Shown one piece after another: positions 1 to 8,816 of a stretch of 47,859 bases of DNA (its first letter is position 1; every line of letters starts with the position of its first letter). Below the pieces are notes generated by a model. That model ran no database searches. It saw only the letters and a list, made by a program, of their open reading frames with translations, and was not told where the DNA came from. The stretch is from Pelosinus propionicus DSM 13327. Lineage in GTDB: Bacteria; Bacillota; Negativicutes; DSM-13327. The translations under genes and the position numbers were made by a program. The stretch covers positions 1 to 47,859 of the forward strand of contig NZ_FOTS01000040.1 of assembly GCF_900114615.1 (NCBI RefSeq), read 5' to 3'.

Positions 1-246
1 AGAACCACTACCAGATAGATAATCCATCACGACTGTTTCTTTCAACTCCCAAGAATAGGATAGGTTTTTCGAGGTTTCCTGTAGCCCTTCTGGTCCTAAA
101 GACTGATACCTTGCTAACCATCGCCTAATGCTTGTATTAGCTACCTTTAATTGCTTTGACAGATCGTTCATGGAGTATTCATTCCGTAGGTACTTTTCAA
201 CTGCATCAATGCGTTCTTCATATGAAACCGTAAATTTGCTTCCCAT
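1..246 (-). CDS. IS3-family (IS150-like) transposase OrfA, N-terminal part, cut by window edge
   Basis: The reading frame starts at ATG 246 behind a strong AAGGAAGGAG site and runs off the left edge after about 82 codons. The product begins MGSKFTVSYEERIDAV and contains a helix-turn-helix (YSMNDLSKQLKVANTSIRRW) followed by RYQSLGPEGLQ. This is the usual start of OrfA proteins of IS3/IS150-type elements, which bind the element ends and are joined to OrfB by frameshifting. OrfB is not in the window. The gene lies just outside the phage lysis genes and is unrelated to them. The family call is by motif pattern only. Confidence 0.85.
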   Translation of the reverse strand, partial: MGSKFTVSYEERIDAVEKYLRNEYSMNDLSKQLKVANTSIRRWLARYQSLGPEGLQETSKNLSYSWELKETVVMDYLSGSGS

Positions 247-252
247 AAAAAA

Positions 253-314
253 TATGCTCCTTCCTTGCAATAGACAGTTTTATTATTTCAACTGTCTATT
301 ACAAGGGGAGCATA
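253..314. repeat. IS end: long imperfect inverted repeat
   Basis: Two arms pair almost perfectly: AATAGACAGTT (269-279) with AACTGTCTATT (290-300), continued outward by ATGCTCC near 253 and GGAGCAT near 314. Read on the minus strand, TGTAATAGACAGTT starting at 303 looks like the TG-terminated end of an IS3-family element. The outermost pairing reaches 314, so the exact boundary between IS and phage DNA is uncertain by about 11 bp. The structure would also form a strong hairpin in a transcript leaving the prophage. Confidence 0.6.
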
Positions 315-341
315 TCATCAAAGGTAGACGGCTCTTAATTA

Positions 342-905
342 TTAGCGGGTAAGTAAATATCCCCCTGCAGCAGTCCCAATTATCCATCCGATACGTTCCT
401 TCTGCCTGGAGGCTTTTTCTTTTTTCATTTCTTCAGCATTTATTTTTGCTTGTTTTTCTAATTCTTGATTTGCAATCAGTCTTGCTTGCGCATTTGCCAT
501 GTCGGTAACGTCTATCTTAGTAGTAGAAGAAGTAGAAAATCTAAGTTCCCCATTCTCGCCTATCTTAACGTCTGGCTGACCAGATGTATTAGGCACCTCA
601 ACCTCTTGACCGTTTACTATAGCAATAACCTTGCCTTGACGCTCTACAAATTGAAGGATAGCTCCCTCTTGACTTGGTGCTTGTATGGCTACCTCTCTGA
701 TCGTTTCCGTCTTGGTATTTATAACTTGTGGTGGTAACGTGACAACGGTTTGCGTATTGACGTTCTGCGCTTGATCAATAATGTGCTGTTTCCACTGCTG
801 ATACTCTTTATTTCCAAAATAAAAAAGAGATAGCAGCACAGCTACCCCTAAAAGATATTTCCAATTGTTTGATATAAAAGACTTACTTGTATCTAGATTG
901 ATCAT
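342..905 (-). CDS. Small membrane-anchored protein after the endolysin; spanin-like candidate
   Basis: Start chosen at ATG 905 (GGAGGATTATAAG upstream); a longer frame to 956 would overlap the amidase by 50 bp. The 187-residue product has an N-terminal membrane segment (about residues 15-30, YLLGVAVLLSLFYFG), a middle region rich in V/T/Q, a charged probable coiled coil near residues 135-172, and a second hydrophobic stretch at the very C-terminus (IGWIIGTAAGGYLL). It is the last phage gene and directly follows the amidase. Inference: it could be a lysis accessory protein, such as an inner-membrane spanin needed if the host has an outer membrane. No family was recognised with certainty; it could equally be a superinfection or structural membrane protein. 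Confidence 0.75.
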   Translation of the reverse strand: MINLDTSKSFISNNWKYLLGVAVLLSLFYFGNKEYQQWKQHIIDQAQNVNTQTVVTLPPQVINTKTETIREVAIQAPSQEGAILQFVERQGKVIAIVNGQEVEVPNTSGQPDVKIGENGELRFSTSSTTKIDVTDMANAQARLIANQELEKQAKINAEEMKKEKASRQKERIGWIIGTAAGGYLLTR

Positions 906-906
906 C

Positions 907-1434
907 TTATAATCCTCCCACATAATCAGTAATACCCCTAGCAATTGCAGCGGCAAATTGATCGCGCTTACCTTCGTTCATTAATAGAGATTCATCCTCT
1001 GCATTAGAAATAAAGGCTGTTTCCACCAACACCGCAGGACAATTGGTATACTTTGTTACATATAGATTATTAGTCTTTAACCCACGGTCTACAGTGCCCA
1101 AGCTATTTATAATCTGACTCTGAATACATTGTGCTAGTTTCCCACCCTTAACACTGCCCGCACTATAAAATGTTTCTGTCCCTTTTGCCCCTGTATTAGT
1201 AGCAGCATTACAATGAATGGATGCAAACAAATCAGCACCAAAACTGTTAGATGCATCTGTGATCTGGTATAGTTCATTTTCCTGTACTTCCAATACTTCA
1301 TATCCTACGGCACGAAGGAAACACGCTGTACGTTTCATGATGTCTCTTGCTACAATTGCCTCTTGTAATCCGCTTGCTCCAACTGCTCCGCTGTCTAGTC
1401 CTGGGTAGTGACCTCCGTTAATTACTATTTTCAT
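907..1434 (-). CDS. N-acetylmuramoyl-L-alanine amidase (Amidase_3 endolysin)
   Basis: This 175-residue protein is a single Amidase_3 domain that cuts the bond between MurNAc and the stem-peptide L-alanine at the end of the lytic cycle. Zinc ligands are visible as His9 (INGGHYPGLD), Glu25 (GLQEAIVARD) and His74 (ASIHCNA), with the catalytic Glu138 in VETAFISN. There is no signal peptide and no wall-binding domain, so export would rely on the holin encoded just upstream. It abuts the holin gene within one base, forming a lysis cassette. The family assignment is secure; that it is the main endolysin is inferred from position. Confidence 0.95.
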   Translation of the reverse strand: MKIVINGGHYPGLDSGAVGASGLQEAIVARDIMKRTACFLRAVGYEVLEVQENELYQITDASNSFGADLFASIHCNAATNTGAKGTETFYSAGSVKGGKLAQCIQSQIINSLGTVDRGLKTNNLYVTKYTNCPAVLVETAFISNAEDESLLMNEGKRDQFAAAIARGITDYVGGL

Positions 1435-1779
1435 TCATTTATCCTCCTCATGTAAATTTGGTGTATTAGTTGTTGCCTGCATTCTTCTGATAGCAGATAC
1501 TTCCGTGTCAATAATCCATCCAATGAGCGCAGCAGGAATGATAAATTTTCTCCAGCCTAGTACATCATTAATTTGTTGGATAGCATTACGCCGTTTATCG
1601 CTGTTTTCCATATTGTCCGCAAATCGATCAAGTTCGTAAATAATTCCCCTAATAAACTCTTTTAACTGCCCCTCCCGAAGCTTTGCAAATAACACAAACA
1701 ACCCCATAGCTAAAATATTAGCCGCTAGGATTGCCCCAGCGACCAATAGTGCAATTTGATATTCATTTGGTATTGTCAC
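1435..1779 (-). CDS. Phage holin, LLH family (superfamily 6)
   Basis: The gene begins with GTG 1779 immediately after the TAA of the upstream gene, with AAGGGGGT as ribosome site inside that gene. The 114-residue product has an N-terminal membrane helix (about residues 9-32, IALLVAGAILAANILAMGLF), then a charged helical region with the DNMENSDKRRNAIQQINDVLG segment in which the family is recognisable, and a hydrophilic tail. Holins of this family make the membrane lesion that releases the amidase. Its place directly before the amidase supports the call. Confidence 0.85.
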   Translation of the reverse strand: MTIPNEYQIALLVAGAILAANILAMGLFVLFAKLREGQLKEFIRGIIYELDRFADNMENSDKRRNAIQQINDVLGWRKFIIPAALIGWIIDTEVSAIRRMQATTNTPNLHEEDK

Positions 1780-2040
1780 TTAATGTACCCCCTTGAAATT
1801 TTGTACAGCGAACGCGATAACCTGTAATATTAACCCAATACCTGCTGATATGTAACCCGCTGTTTTATATACTTCATCAATGCGGTGATGCGCAGCCTTT
1901 GTACTTTCTATTGTTTTTGTTAGTGCGATTTCGCTTGCATCCACTTTGGCTTTACACGTAGGACAACCACTTATTACTACGTCCATTTTAGTTTCTAATA
2001 CAATCATACGGTCTAATACTTCCCGCTGAAAATCCAACAC
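1780..2040 (-). CDS. XhlA-like membrane protein, lysis accessory
   Basis: This 86-residue protein has an N-terminal amphipathic helical region (LDRMIVLETKMD), a CPTC pair at residues 26-29, and one C-terminal membrane segment (AGYISAGIGLILQVIAFAV). That layout matches the XhlA (hemolysin) family, which is usually encoded beside a holin and amidase and assists lysis. The CxxC is unusual for XhlA and might bind metal or form a disulfide. The assignment rests on topology and neighbourhood rather than a clear signature. Confidence 0.7.
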   Translation of the reverse strand: MLDFQREVLDRMIVLETKMDVVISGCPTCKAKVDASEIALTKTIESTKAAHHRIDEVYKTAGYISAGIGLILQVIAFAVQNFKGVH

Positions 2041-2085
2041 CCCACCCCCAAAAATGATAATAAAAATAGAGCCTCATGGCTCCCG

Positions 2086-2349
2086 TTAAATCCCCAATAT
2101 TGTATATGCTAGTAACCCGCCCAACGCAGTAAGTAAAAACGCTACAAAAGATACTTCCCCTTTTCCAGACTCTTTGTCAATCCACTCTTTTGCCATTCCT
2201 GCTATAACTGCCGCGATTAGACCAATTAACAAGCTAACTAGATGCCCCGCAATTGTGCTAATCATAAAACCTGTAGTAAAGTGTCCCATACGAGAGAGAT
2301 ATTTCCCTTCCATTTTGCTATACCAAAAATCAATCATTTTCCTTAACAT
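2086..2349 (-). CDS. Small two-helix membrane protein in the lysis region
   Basis: Start chosen at ATG 2349, eight bases after GGGGG; an upstream TTG at 2376 has no better signal. The 87-residue product has a conserved-looking N-terminus (MGHFTTGFMISTIAGH) followed by a helix LVSLLIGLIAAVIAGMAKEW and a C-terminal helix VAFLLTALGGLLAYTILG. Its start lies inside the end of the upstream 56-residue gene, so the two are probably translationally coupled. It resembles small putative-periplasmic-lipoprotein/holin-like proteins near phage lysis genes, but no exact family was recognised. Confidence 0.75.
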   Translation of the reverse strand: MLRKMIDFWYSKMEGKYLSRMGHFTTGFMISTIAGHLVSLLIGLIAAVIAGMAKEWIDKESGKGEVSFVAFLLTALGGLLAYTILGI

Positions 2350-2500
2350 CAGCAGCCCCCTTTTTTTCTTCTTCAAGTGCCTGTTGCAATGCTTGTAATT
2401 TTTGTTGCTTAATTGCCTGTAATTGGCTTATTTGACTCTGTAGATTTTCTTGGGATACTATGATATCAAAAATTTCAGCCTTGATTTCTATACTTGTCAT
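2330..2500 (-). CDS. 56-residue helical protein, overlapping the next gene
   Basis: ATG 2500 follows AGGAGGAATAAAAC, a strong ribosome site, and the frame ends with TGA at 2330-2332, overlapping the following gene by 20 bp. The product is predicted entirely helical and Gln/Glu/Lys rich (SQISQLQAIKQQKLQALQQA), typical of a short coiled coil. It sits between the tail fibre and the lysis genes. Function unknown; a tail-fibre accessory or lysis regulator are both possible. Confidence 0.75.
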   Translation of the reverse strand: MTSIEIKAEIFDIIVSQENLQSQISQLQAIKQQKLQALQQALEEEKKGAADVKEND

Positions 2501-2518
2501 GTTTTATTCCTCCTAAAT

Positions 2519-4435
2519 TTATGCACTTATTTTAGATTCTAAATCTTTAATTCTTACTGTTAACTCCTGGACTGACTTAATAAGAGGTGCAATGAATTCT
2601 TCGTATCGCAATCCATAGCTACCATCTTCCCCTATAATGTAAATACCTATATCTTTTCCATTTAAAGCTTCTTCGACTTCTTGGGCAATAAGTCCAGCGT
2701 GAGGACGTATTCCTGGCAATGGTGTGACAACCTCTTCAAATACTGGCTCTTCTCTTGTTTCAGCAGGAATTATAACTTCTTCTGTTACAGCATCAGTGAT
2801 TAGCTTTCCCTGCTCATCATATACGGCTGGGGTTACAATGACAATCTCTTTGCGCTCTGGTGCAATCTCTACGGTTTCTGTACCTGTTTGCTCCGGTGTA
2901 ACTACGTTTTGTCGGACTTTATACTTAAACTCTACTGGTCTAAGAGAATTTATAAAATCTAATCCTAAGTCAAGATCCTCTATATCAGTTTTGGCATTGC
3001 GGTCAGAGGTGTTTATTGTAGCTGTTGCCGCATAAAGTTGGCTCCAAAGATGAGTTGAGTCTCCTAAAGTATAGGCATTGGTAGTGGAAGGAAATAGTTT
3101 CCCGTATGCTAAAATTTCATTTGCGTTAAACTGCAAGTTATTATATCGTGTATTTCCGCGATAATTAACGAGGAACATAGAAGGATTACCACTATCATCT
3201 ATACGATAATTTAACCCTAATCCCCAAAATGATGAGCTACTAGCATAAGAGCCAATTCTTATTTCATCATCAATATTAACTGCATGTGCTGTGTTTACTT
3301 CTAGTTTCTTGGTGGGTGAAGTTGTTCTCCCTATTCCGACATTCCCACTGAATAAGGGGCTCTCCAATGTAGCAAGTGTTTTTAGCGTAGGCGTAACCAC
3401 CCCCGTTATTCCAGTCTCATCAGTAATAAGAGATATATCCCATCCGCTAGAATATAAACCTGTACTTGTAAAATAAGTAAATACATCAGTGATGTTTATT
3501 TTAGGCTGTAACCATGTTGTTGAGGTTGTGCCTAATAATATACAACAATGGGTTCCGTCATGTGCAAATCTTACTGAAGTAAATGGGCAATTTGGAGATA
3601 AAACGGCGCCAGAATTTACCCAAGAACTACTAGTAATACTAACGAATCCATTTAAAGTTGCTTCCCAAGATCCACTAGCTGTATGCAGATGACCTTGCAA
3701 TTTAATTGTAAACATCGTATTGGTCCATGTTTGAGGGAGAGTTATTTTTATGGTTCCTGTGGCTGGAGCACTTGCATTAGTAAAAGATGCAACGTCTCTA
3801 TAATGGAATCCAGATGATAAATTACTATATTTAAGGGTTCTATCTATTGGCTGATAACTAGCACATCTCCAAACTCCATCTCTGTATACCATTGTGAGCA
3901 TATCTCCAGCCACTGTTCTTATGTCCGTTGATCCTGGTAAAATCAAAGTTGCGGAATGTACTATAACAACACCGCTAGACGCAAATCTAAGTATTCTACG
4001 AGTGCCATCTGTAGGAGGTGTTCCAAAGCTTGTAACTGGTGATACTGTCCCAGTGATGTTTATAAAGTTTCCTGTTGCTGCGCCTATATCTATTGTCGCA
4101 GCACTTGCTAGTGTTGCAAATGCCTCGTTTATCGCCCCTGTGAGATCCCCACCAGAAGAAGATAACTTTGCGTTAAGTTGTGCTTGTATATTGCTTGTTA
4201 CTCCATGTACATACCCTAACTCTGTATCGGTTGTAGTGCCAATACTAGTTGTTTGTGGCAATGCTACTGTGCCCGTAAAAGCAGGACTAGCTAAAGGTGC
4301 TTTTGTTCCTATTAAAGCTGTTATATCAGAGCTGCCGCCGATTGAATTATACAGATATTCTAAGTTGCTTTGTATTTTAGGGATTGAATCCTTGGGAGAG
4401 GATTGCACACCCCAGCTTGTATTATCCCATGCCAT
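2519..4435 (-). CDS. Tail fibre protein with C-terminal S74 intramolecular chaperone
   Basis: Start set at ATG 4435 because the ribosome site GGAGGTGAGAAAA lies inside the longer frame. The 638-residue product starts MAWDNTSWGVQ, has a repetitive trimeric-fibre-like body (TSIGTTTDTELGYVHGVTSN) and a C-terminal Peptidase_S74 domain in the last ~160 residues. That domain opens with SDRNAKTDI (the Ser/Lys dyad of self-cleavage) and shows GLIAQEVEEAL and a final coiled coil. These domains trimerise beta-helical fibres and then cut themselves off. It is the likely receptor-binding fibre, encoded last among tail genes. Confidence 0.9.
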   Translation of the reverse strand: MAWDNTSWGVQSSPKDSIPKIQSNLEYLYNSIGGSSDITALIGTKAPLASPAFTGTVALPQTTSIGTTTDTELGYVHGVTSNIQAQLNAKLSSSGGDLTGAINEAFATLASAATIDIGAATGNFINITGTVSPVTSFGTPPTDGTRRILRFASSGVVIVHSATLILPGSTDIRTVAGDMLTMVYRDGVWRCASYQPIDRTLKYSNLSSGFHYRDVASFTNASAPATGTIKITLPQTWTNTMFTIKLQGHLHTASGSWEATLNGFVSITSSSWVNSGAVLSPNCPFTSVRFAHDGTHCCILLGTTSTTWLQPKINITDVFTYFTSTGLYSSGWDISLITDETGITGVVTPTLKTLATLESPLFSGNVGIGRTTSPTKKLEVNTAHAVNIDDEIRIGSYASSSSFWGLGLNYRIDDSGNPSMFLVNYRGNTRYNNLQFNANEILAYGKLFPSTTNAYTLGDSTHLWSQLYAATATINTSDRNAKTDIEDLDLGLDFINSLRPVEFKYKVRQNVVTPEQTGTETVEIAPERKEIVIVTPAVYDEQGKLITDAVTEEVIIPAETREEPVFEEVVTPLPGIRPHAGLIAQEVEEALNGKDIGIYIIGEDGSYGLRYEEFIAPLIKSVQELTVRIKDLESKISA

Positions 4436-4452
4436 TTTTCTCACCTCCATTT

Positions 4453-5091
4453 TTATAATCCTGTTACATCAATTACTAGGTAACTGTAGAATGTATTAAC
4501 ATAATCTGAGACATGCCCCCAAGCAGTAAGGTCTTTACGGTATATTGTTGTTGTTTGTAAAGATTCAAATTGGGCTACTTGATAATAGATACTATTAGTA
4601 GCCGAAGACAAGGTGTAAGCTAACATTCCTACTACTACTGCTGTTTTTACAGATGAAGAATGTAAAGTACTAGCTATTAATTGTCCCTCCACTGTATAGG
4701 CTGGTTGAGCACCTGACTTTCCTTCTAGTACTTTCATCCATTTTCCCCCATCCGAGAAAACTAACGCACCATCCGCATTTCGTACCTCAAAATGATTTCC
4801 GCTGGGTATATCTTGATACCCAAACTCGTAGATAGTAATAACGGTTCCATGGGGAGCAAGAATATTTAGAACATAGATATCAGACTCATCTTCGGCATAT
4901 GGTGTCTCAGTATAGACATATCCAGACTCAGCCCTAACCGCTAATACTTTTGTGGGGTCAATTTCTACAAAAGTCCAATATTTATCTTGGGGAATAGTTA
5001 CAGTATATTTTCTTAGGAACTGTAGGTTCTTGTAAGTATCAGTTATCTGCAGATACCCATTATCATTATATACTTCTATTCCAGCCGTCAT
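4453..5091 (-). CDS. Tail tip/fibre-associated virion protein (DUF6453-like)
   Basis: This 212-residue protein begins MTAGIEVYNDNGYLQITDTY, the typical opening of small proteins encoded just after gpJ in lambdoid-tailed phages. The rest is beta-rich with no membrane segment. It lies between the tail fibre and a smaller protein with a similar beginning (MQGLQCWDANGNLILDVTDR), suggesting the two share a fold. Probably part of the distal tail or fibre attachment. Family call is moderate. Confidence 0.7.
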   Translation of the reverse strand: MTAGIEVYNDNGYLQITDTYKNLQFLRKYTVTIPQDKYWTFVEIDPTKVLAVRAESGYVYTETPYAEDESDIYVLNILAPHGTVITIYEFGYQDIPSGNHFEVRNADGALVFSDGGKWMKVLEGKSGAQPAYTVEGQLIASTLHSSSVKTAVVVGMLAYTLSSATNSIYYQVAQFESLQTTTIYRKDLTAWGHVSDYVNTFYSYLVIDVTGL

Positions 5092-5092
5092 A

Positions 5093-5374
5093 TTAAAACA
5101 CCCCGTAAGTTATTTTGTGACTTATAGCTACCCCAGTACCGAAAGACCATGATAATACCTTTCCAGAAAAAGTAACAACACATTGAGCCTTATGGTCAGC
5201 TATAGCAGTAGGCTTTCGGTGAGATATCATCCAAGGTGTACCTGTAGTTAAGCTATTATCAGTTATTGACCCACTAGTAGTGCCAGTTTCGAATTGACCT
5301 AATACACGGGTTAATCTATCAGTCACATCTAAAATAAGATTTCCATTTGCATCCCAACACTGTAATCCTTGCAT
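5093..5374 (-). CDS. Small tail-tip-associated protein
   Basis: The 93-residue product opens MQGLQCWDANGNLILDVTDR and continues RVLGQFETGTTSGSI, a pattern found in short proteins next to the host-specificity protein of many siphoviruses. Its N-terminal motif (x-CWDANGNL) is parallel to the VYNDNGYL motif of the next gene. One base separates it from gpJ and from its other neighbour, so it is in the same tail operon. Exact role unknown; probably a minor tail component. Confidence 0.7.
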   Translation of the reverse strand: MQGLQCWDANGNLILDVTDRLTRVLGQFETGTTSGSITDNSLTTGTPWMISHRKPTAIADHKAQCVVTFSGKVLSWSFGTGVAISHKITYGVF

Positions 5375-5375
5375 C

Positions 5376-8300
5376 CTACCAAACCCCCATTCTTACGCGC
5401 AATACATTGTTAGCATCGTATACTAGTATTAAATTATCTTTAATCTCCGTACGTGCCCCTGTAGTTGCTGTACGTAAAGTGCCTATTGTCGCACTTATAG
5501 ATGATAGAGATCCTACATTCATTTTATCTGCTGTTATAGTGCTAGCTTTTAGCATTTTACCTACAATTACATTGTCATCAATCAGCGTATCTCCAGCGAT
5601 ATGATTAAACTTTGATGCTATTGTAATTGTTTCTGGTGATACATTAATGAGTCCAATAAGGTTATCTTTGGTAGCTCTTAATTGTATCGCAGCGGTATTT
5701 TGCGCAATAACGGTGTTAGCATTGTTTAAGTTTGTGACCACCTGTGTAATTTGTCCTGCCTGCTGATCTATTTGGGATAGCATAGTACTGTTAATTCCGT
5801 CTTGCGTAGCTTTATTCGTTTGTACCGTCTGTGTGATAGCATTTGTTGTTTGGGTTATGTCGGAAATTGAAGCATTTAACAAATCCTCATTTACTGCGCT
5901 TTCCGCTTTTTCAATCGCCCCCTTAACTACACTGTCCATCATTTCAAGAGACAAGGACTCTGCAGCTATTAGAGCAGGATCAATGGTAGGTTTAATGACC
6001 TTTGTTATTTCCGCTGATTTTTCACCTTCTCCAAATAAATCAACATAAGCTACCTGAATATCAAATATTCCTTCTGTCGCTTTAAAATTGTATGAATTGT
6101 TAGGACTGAAATACACCGTATTGCCTGTGCCATCATTAATATAAACATTGATGCCGAGGCAATAATTCGGCAGCGAATCACAAGTGATTACAATCCCCTG
6201 GAAGATATCGGCTATAGCTACATTTTGCGGAGCAATTGGCGCAGGTTTATTGTATTCCAAAAACGTTGCAGGAGAATATTGATTACTACTATTGTGAGCA
6301 TATAAATAAACCGTCCCTTTTCTGGACGGAGGCATTACTGCTATTGTATTTGCATTCGTTCTCGCCAGGCGGTTGTATGTATCTCCATAGGATTTATCGA
6401 GTCGCAATTCGTAAAAATCATTATCAGTGTTTTCTACGTCCTCCCACGACCAGGTACACACATCCGTAAATTTTACACTGAGATTTTGAGGGGTAGCAGG
6501 AGTATAGCTCTTGATTTTGATTTCATGGGTTACAGTTGGAGCTGCTTCAAAATCCGCTTTAAAGTTTTGTTCTGTAGCTGCAACAATTTTTACAGTAAAG
6601 GTCTGACTCGTTGCGCAGCCAGCAATGAGAATGCTATTATACGCCTTGCCTATGTATTTCCATACATTAGCATTTGTCATATCCTCCAGGGTAGTATCTT
6701 CTAAGTCCTCCCAGGACGTTTCTATTTCATCCCAATTCGGCTGGGATGTTTTTAAATATACGTCACTATGATCATACAATGATGTTGACGGCGGTTGCCA
6801 TGATGCTTCTAGTTCGTATAGGTTCGTTCCGTCTCGTACTTCCCGCAAATGCTGCACTAGCTTTAAATCAGTCACTTGCTGTACATATACATCGGATAAA
6901 ACATGGGTAAATGCTTCAACATCGGCTAAAGATTGATCCATAACACCAAATACATTAAATGATGTAAATTTGATATGGATTGTCTTGCCAATTTGGTCTT
7001 TGGTGAAAGGAAATTTAAACAAGGATTCATCCAGCCGCACAAACTTAGAACCTATTCCATGGGACACAATCTCCGTGCCATATACGCCCCGCACTAAGTA
7101 GTGTAGATTATATTGCTTTACACCTTGTAAGGTAGCTGCCTTATATGCCATTAGTTCTCCATCTACATAGCATAATGTTGCCAGGTTATCAACGTCGTAT
7201 TGACTGCCACTGCCCAATTCCCCTGGACTAATGAGTTCAACGAACAAATCATTGACGGTATCAATTGCTTCTCCTGCCTCAATTTGCGCTTTCAAAATTC
7301 CATGCCTTGCAGGTCCCGCTATCCTGCCTATATTTTGATATGCATCCCCTTCGTAGCTCACCCAAACATCACAACCGCCCCAATTTTCTCCCCCCGATAC
7401 TGCTATCCATGTTTCTAGTCCCGATGTAGTTAATTCAGACGGAGCATGAAAAATAACAGGATCATTGATATTCCCTGGGTCAACATATCGGTCAATTGCT
7501 GCACGTTCCGATGGATAGGTTCCATATTGTGCAGGAGTATAGGTTCCGTAGGGTTTATATTTTGCCTCAAAATCATAATATTCGTCGCCATCTTCTGTTG
7601 CAGTTTCGATCATGACAGGCAATTTTGTAAGTCCTGCCGCTTTTTCTTCCGTAAGGGTTACAATATCACCTGGTTCAAGTAAGGAATGCGCCATACCTAA
7701 CTTAAACTTATATGTATTACGTCCATAGCAACTATCCATGGCAATCTGCTGGGCTACTTGTTCGGCTCTTTCTTTTGTATGGATATAGGGATAACTAACG
7801 GTAGGCATGGGATGCAAGCCACGTTTATTAATATCCGCTAAAATCTGATAGTCTACGGTTTCCGTTTCATATCCATTTTCACGGTTCGTAAATTCTACCG
7901 TTACCTGGTTATAGGTTTCGGCATTATCAGTACGCTCCCAGGTAACCAGTTTGCCATCTTCATTGGTAATAAAATCATCTGTATCAAGATCATATGCTGT
8001 TACCAGATTTGGCGTATAGGTAACACCGTTTCCCGTGACGACCTCCTCGCAGCGCGGCACAAATTTAATTTTGCGTTGGCTCCAAAATACAATGGTATTG
8101 GTGATTTCGCATATGGTATTAATGATCTCATAGGCTTTGGATTGATCGGTTAGCGGCACTGTGATATAGAGATTCGATGCTTGGCAATATAGTTTATAAT
8201 CATTTAACGAGGATGTATGCATATTATCAAGGGTAAATCCAAGCCCGTTTACACTGTCGGTCAAAATGTATGTAATCGCACTTGCTGGATTTACGTCTTC

Positions 8301-8816
8301 CCCATCGCCTGTACTTCTCAATTGTCCCTGCATTTCAAAGTTATATTGTTTTAATCCGCCACTATCATTAAGGTCAATATAACCTGCTACATATGCTAAA
8401 CCACTATAGGGTATTGCATGGTCAGGATTTTTTGATGTTGTGTAAGACCAAACTGGCTGACCGATGGAACCATCAAACAAGGTTAATCCTGTATCTACTA
8501 ACGTGGTAATGGTATCCGTGTCTATCCAAACCTGACCAATGCCATCAATTTGCCCTTCGCAGAGGGCAAGCAGCACCGCCGCTTTGTAGGTATGGGTTAT
8601 CGTAGTTGTTTTAGATCCCCCGCCTTTACCTGTGCGTTGGGTCGATTTATGATCAATTTTTGTAAAATCATAAAAATCAAGTACATTTGCCGCTTGCCTT
8701 GATGTGCCTAATATAATCGGCACTGTAATGCCATAGGTTGCTTGATTGATTTGAAAATTTGCGACACTCCCATTGTCAATGGTGGTATTTTTGCCACCGC
8801 CAAATAGACCGCCCAT
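5376..8816 (-). CDS. Tail tip protein, gpJ-like host-specificity protein
   Basis: This 1,146-residue protein starts MGGLFGGGKNTTIDNGSVA and matches large central tail-tip proteins (lambda gpJ, GTA g15 type). The N-terminal ~650 residues form the tail hub region (motifs such as VPIILGTSRQAANVLDFYDF, LALCEGQIDGIGQVWID). Beta-sandwich modules of fibronectin type follow around residues 680-930. The C-terminal end has a coiled coil (about 985-1060) and a DNLILVYDANNVLRVRMGVW tail. It closes the tail tip and contacts the receptor or positions the fibre. The gene is contiguous with NlpC/P60, DUF2163 and DUF2460 genes in canonical order. Confidence 0.92.
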   Translation of the reverse strand: MGGLFGGGKNTTIDNGSVANFQINQATYGITVPIILGTSRQAANVLDFYDFTKIDHKSTQRTGKGGGSKTTTITHTYKAAVLLALCEGQIDGIGQVWIDTDTITTLVDTGLTLFDGSIGQPVWSYTTSKNPDHAIPYSGLAYVAGYIDLNDSGGLKQYNFEMQGQLRSTGDGEDVNPASAITYILTDSVNGLGFTLDNMHTSSLNDYKLYCQASNLYITVPLTDQSKAYEIINTICEITNTIVFWSQRKIKFVPRCEEVVTGNGVTYTPNLVTAYDLDTDDFITNEDGKLVTWERTDNAETYNQVTVEFTNRENGYETETVDYQILADINKRGLHPMPTVSYPYIHTKERAEQVAQQIAMDSCYGRNTYKFKLGMAHSLLEPGDIVTLTEEKAAGLTKLPVMIETATEDGDEYYDFEAKYKPYGTYTPAQYGTYPSERAAIDRYVDPGNINDPVIFHAPSELTTSGLETWIAVSGGENWGGCDVWVSYEGDAYQNIGRIAGPARHGILKAQIEAGEAIDTVNDLFVELISPGELGSGSQYDVDNLATLCYVDGELMAYKAATLQGVKQYNLHYLVRGVYGTEIVSHGIGSKFVRLDESLFKFPFTKDQIGKTIHIKFTSFNVFGVMDQSLADVEAFTHVLSDVYVQQVTDLKLVQHLREVRDGTNLYELEASWQPPSTSLYDHSDVYLKTSQPNWDEIETSWEDLEDTTLEDMTNANVWKYIGKAYNSILIAGCATSQTFTVKIVAATEQNFKADFEAAPTVTHEIKIKSYTPATPQNLSVKFTDVCTWSWEDVENTDNDFYELRLDKSYGDTYNRLARTNANTIAVMPPSRKGTVYLYAHNSSNQYSPATFLEYNKPAPIAPQNVAIADIFQGIVITCDSLPNYCLGINVYINDGTGNTVYFSPNNSYNFKATEGIFDIQVAYVDLFGEGEKSAEITKVIKPTIDPALIAAESLSLEMMDSVVKGAIEKAESAVNEDLLNASISDITQTTNAITQTVQTNKATQDGINSTMLSQIDQQAGQITQVVTNLNNANTVIAQNTAAIQLRATKDNLIGLINVSPETITIASKFNHIAGDTLIDDNVIVGKMLKASTITADKMNVGSLSSISATIGTLRTATTGARTEIKDNLILVYDANNVLRVRMGVW

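Noticed and set aside
3894-4499. 201-codon plus-strand frame opposite the tail fibre gene
   Set aside because: Shadow of the fibre gene; no ribosome site and repetitive hydrophobic composition.
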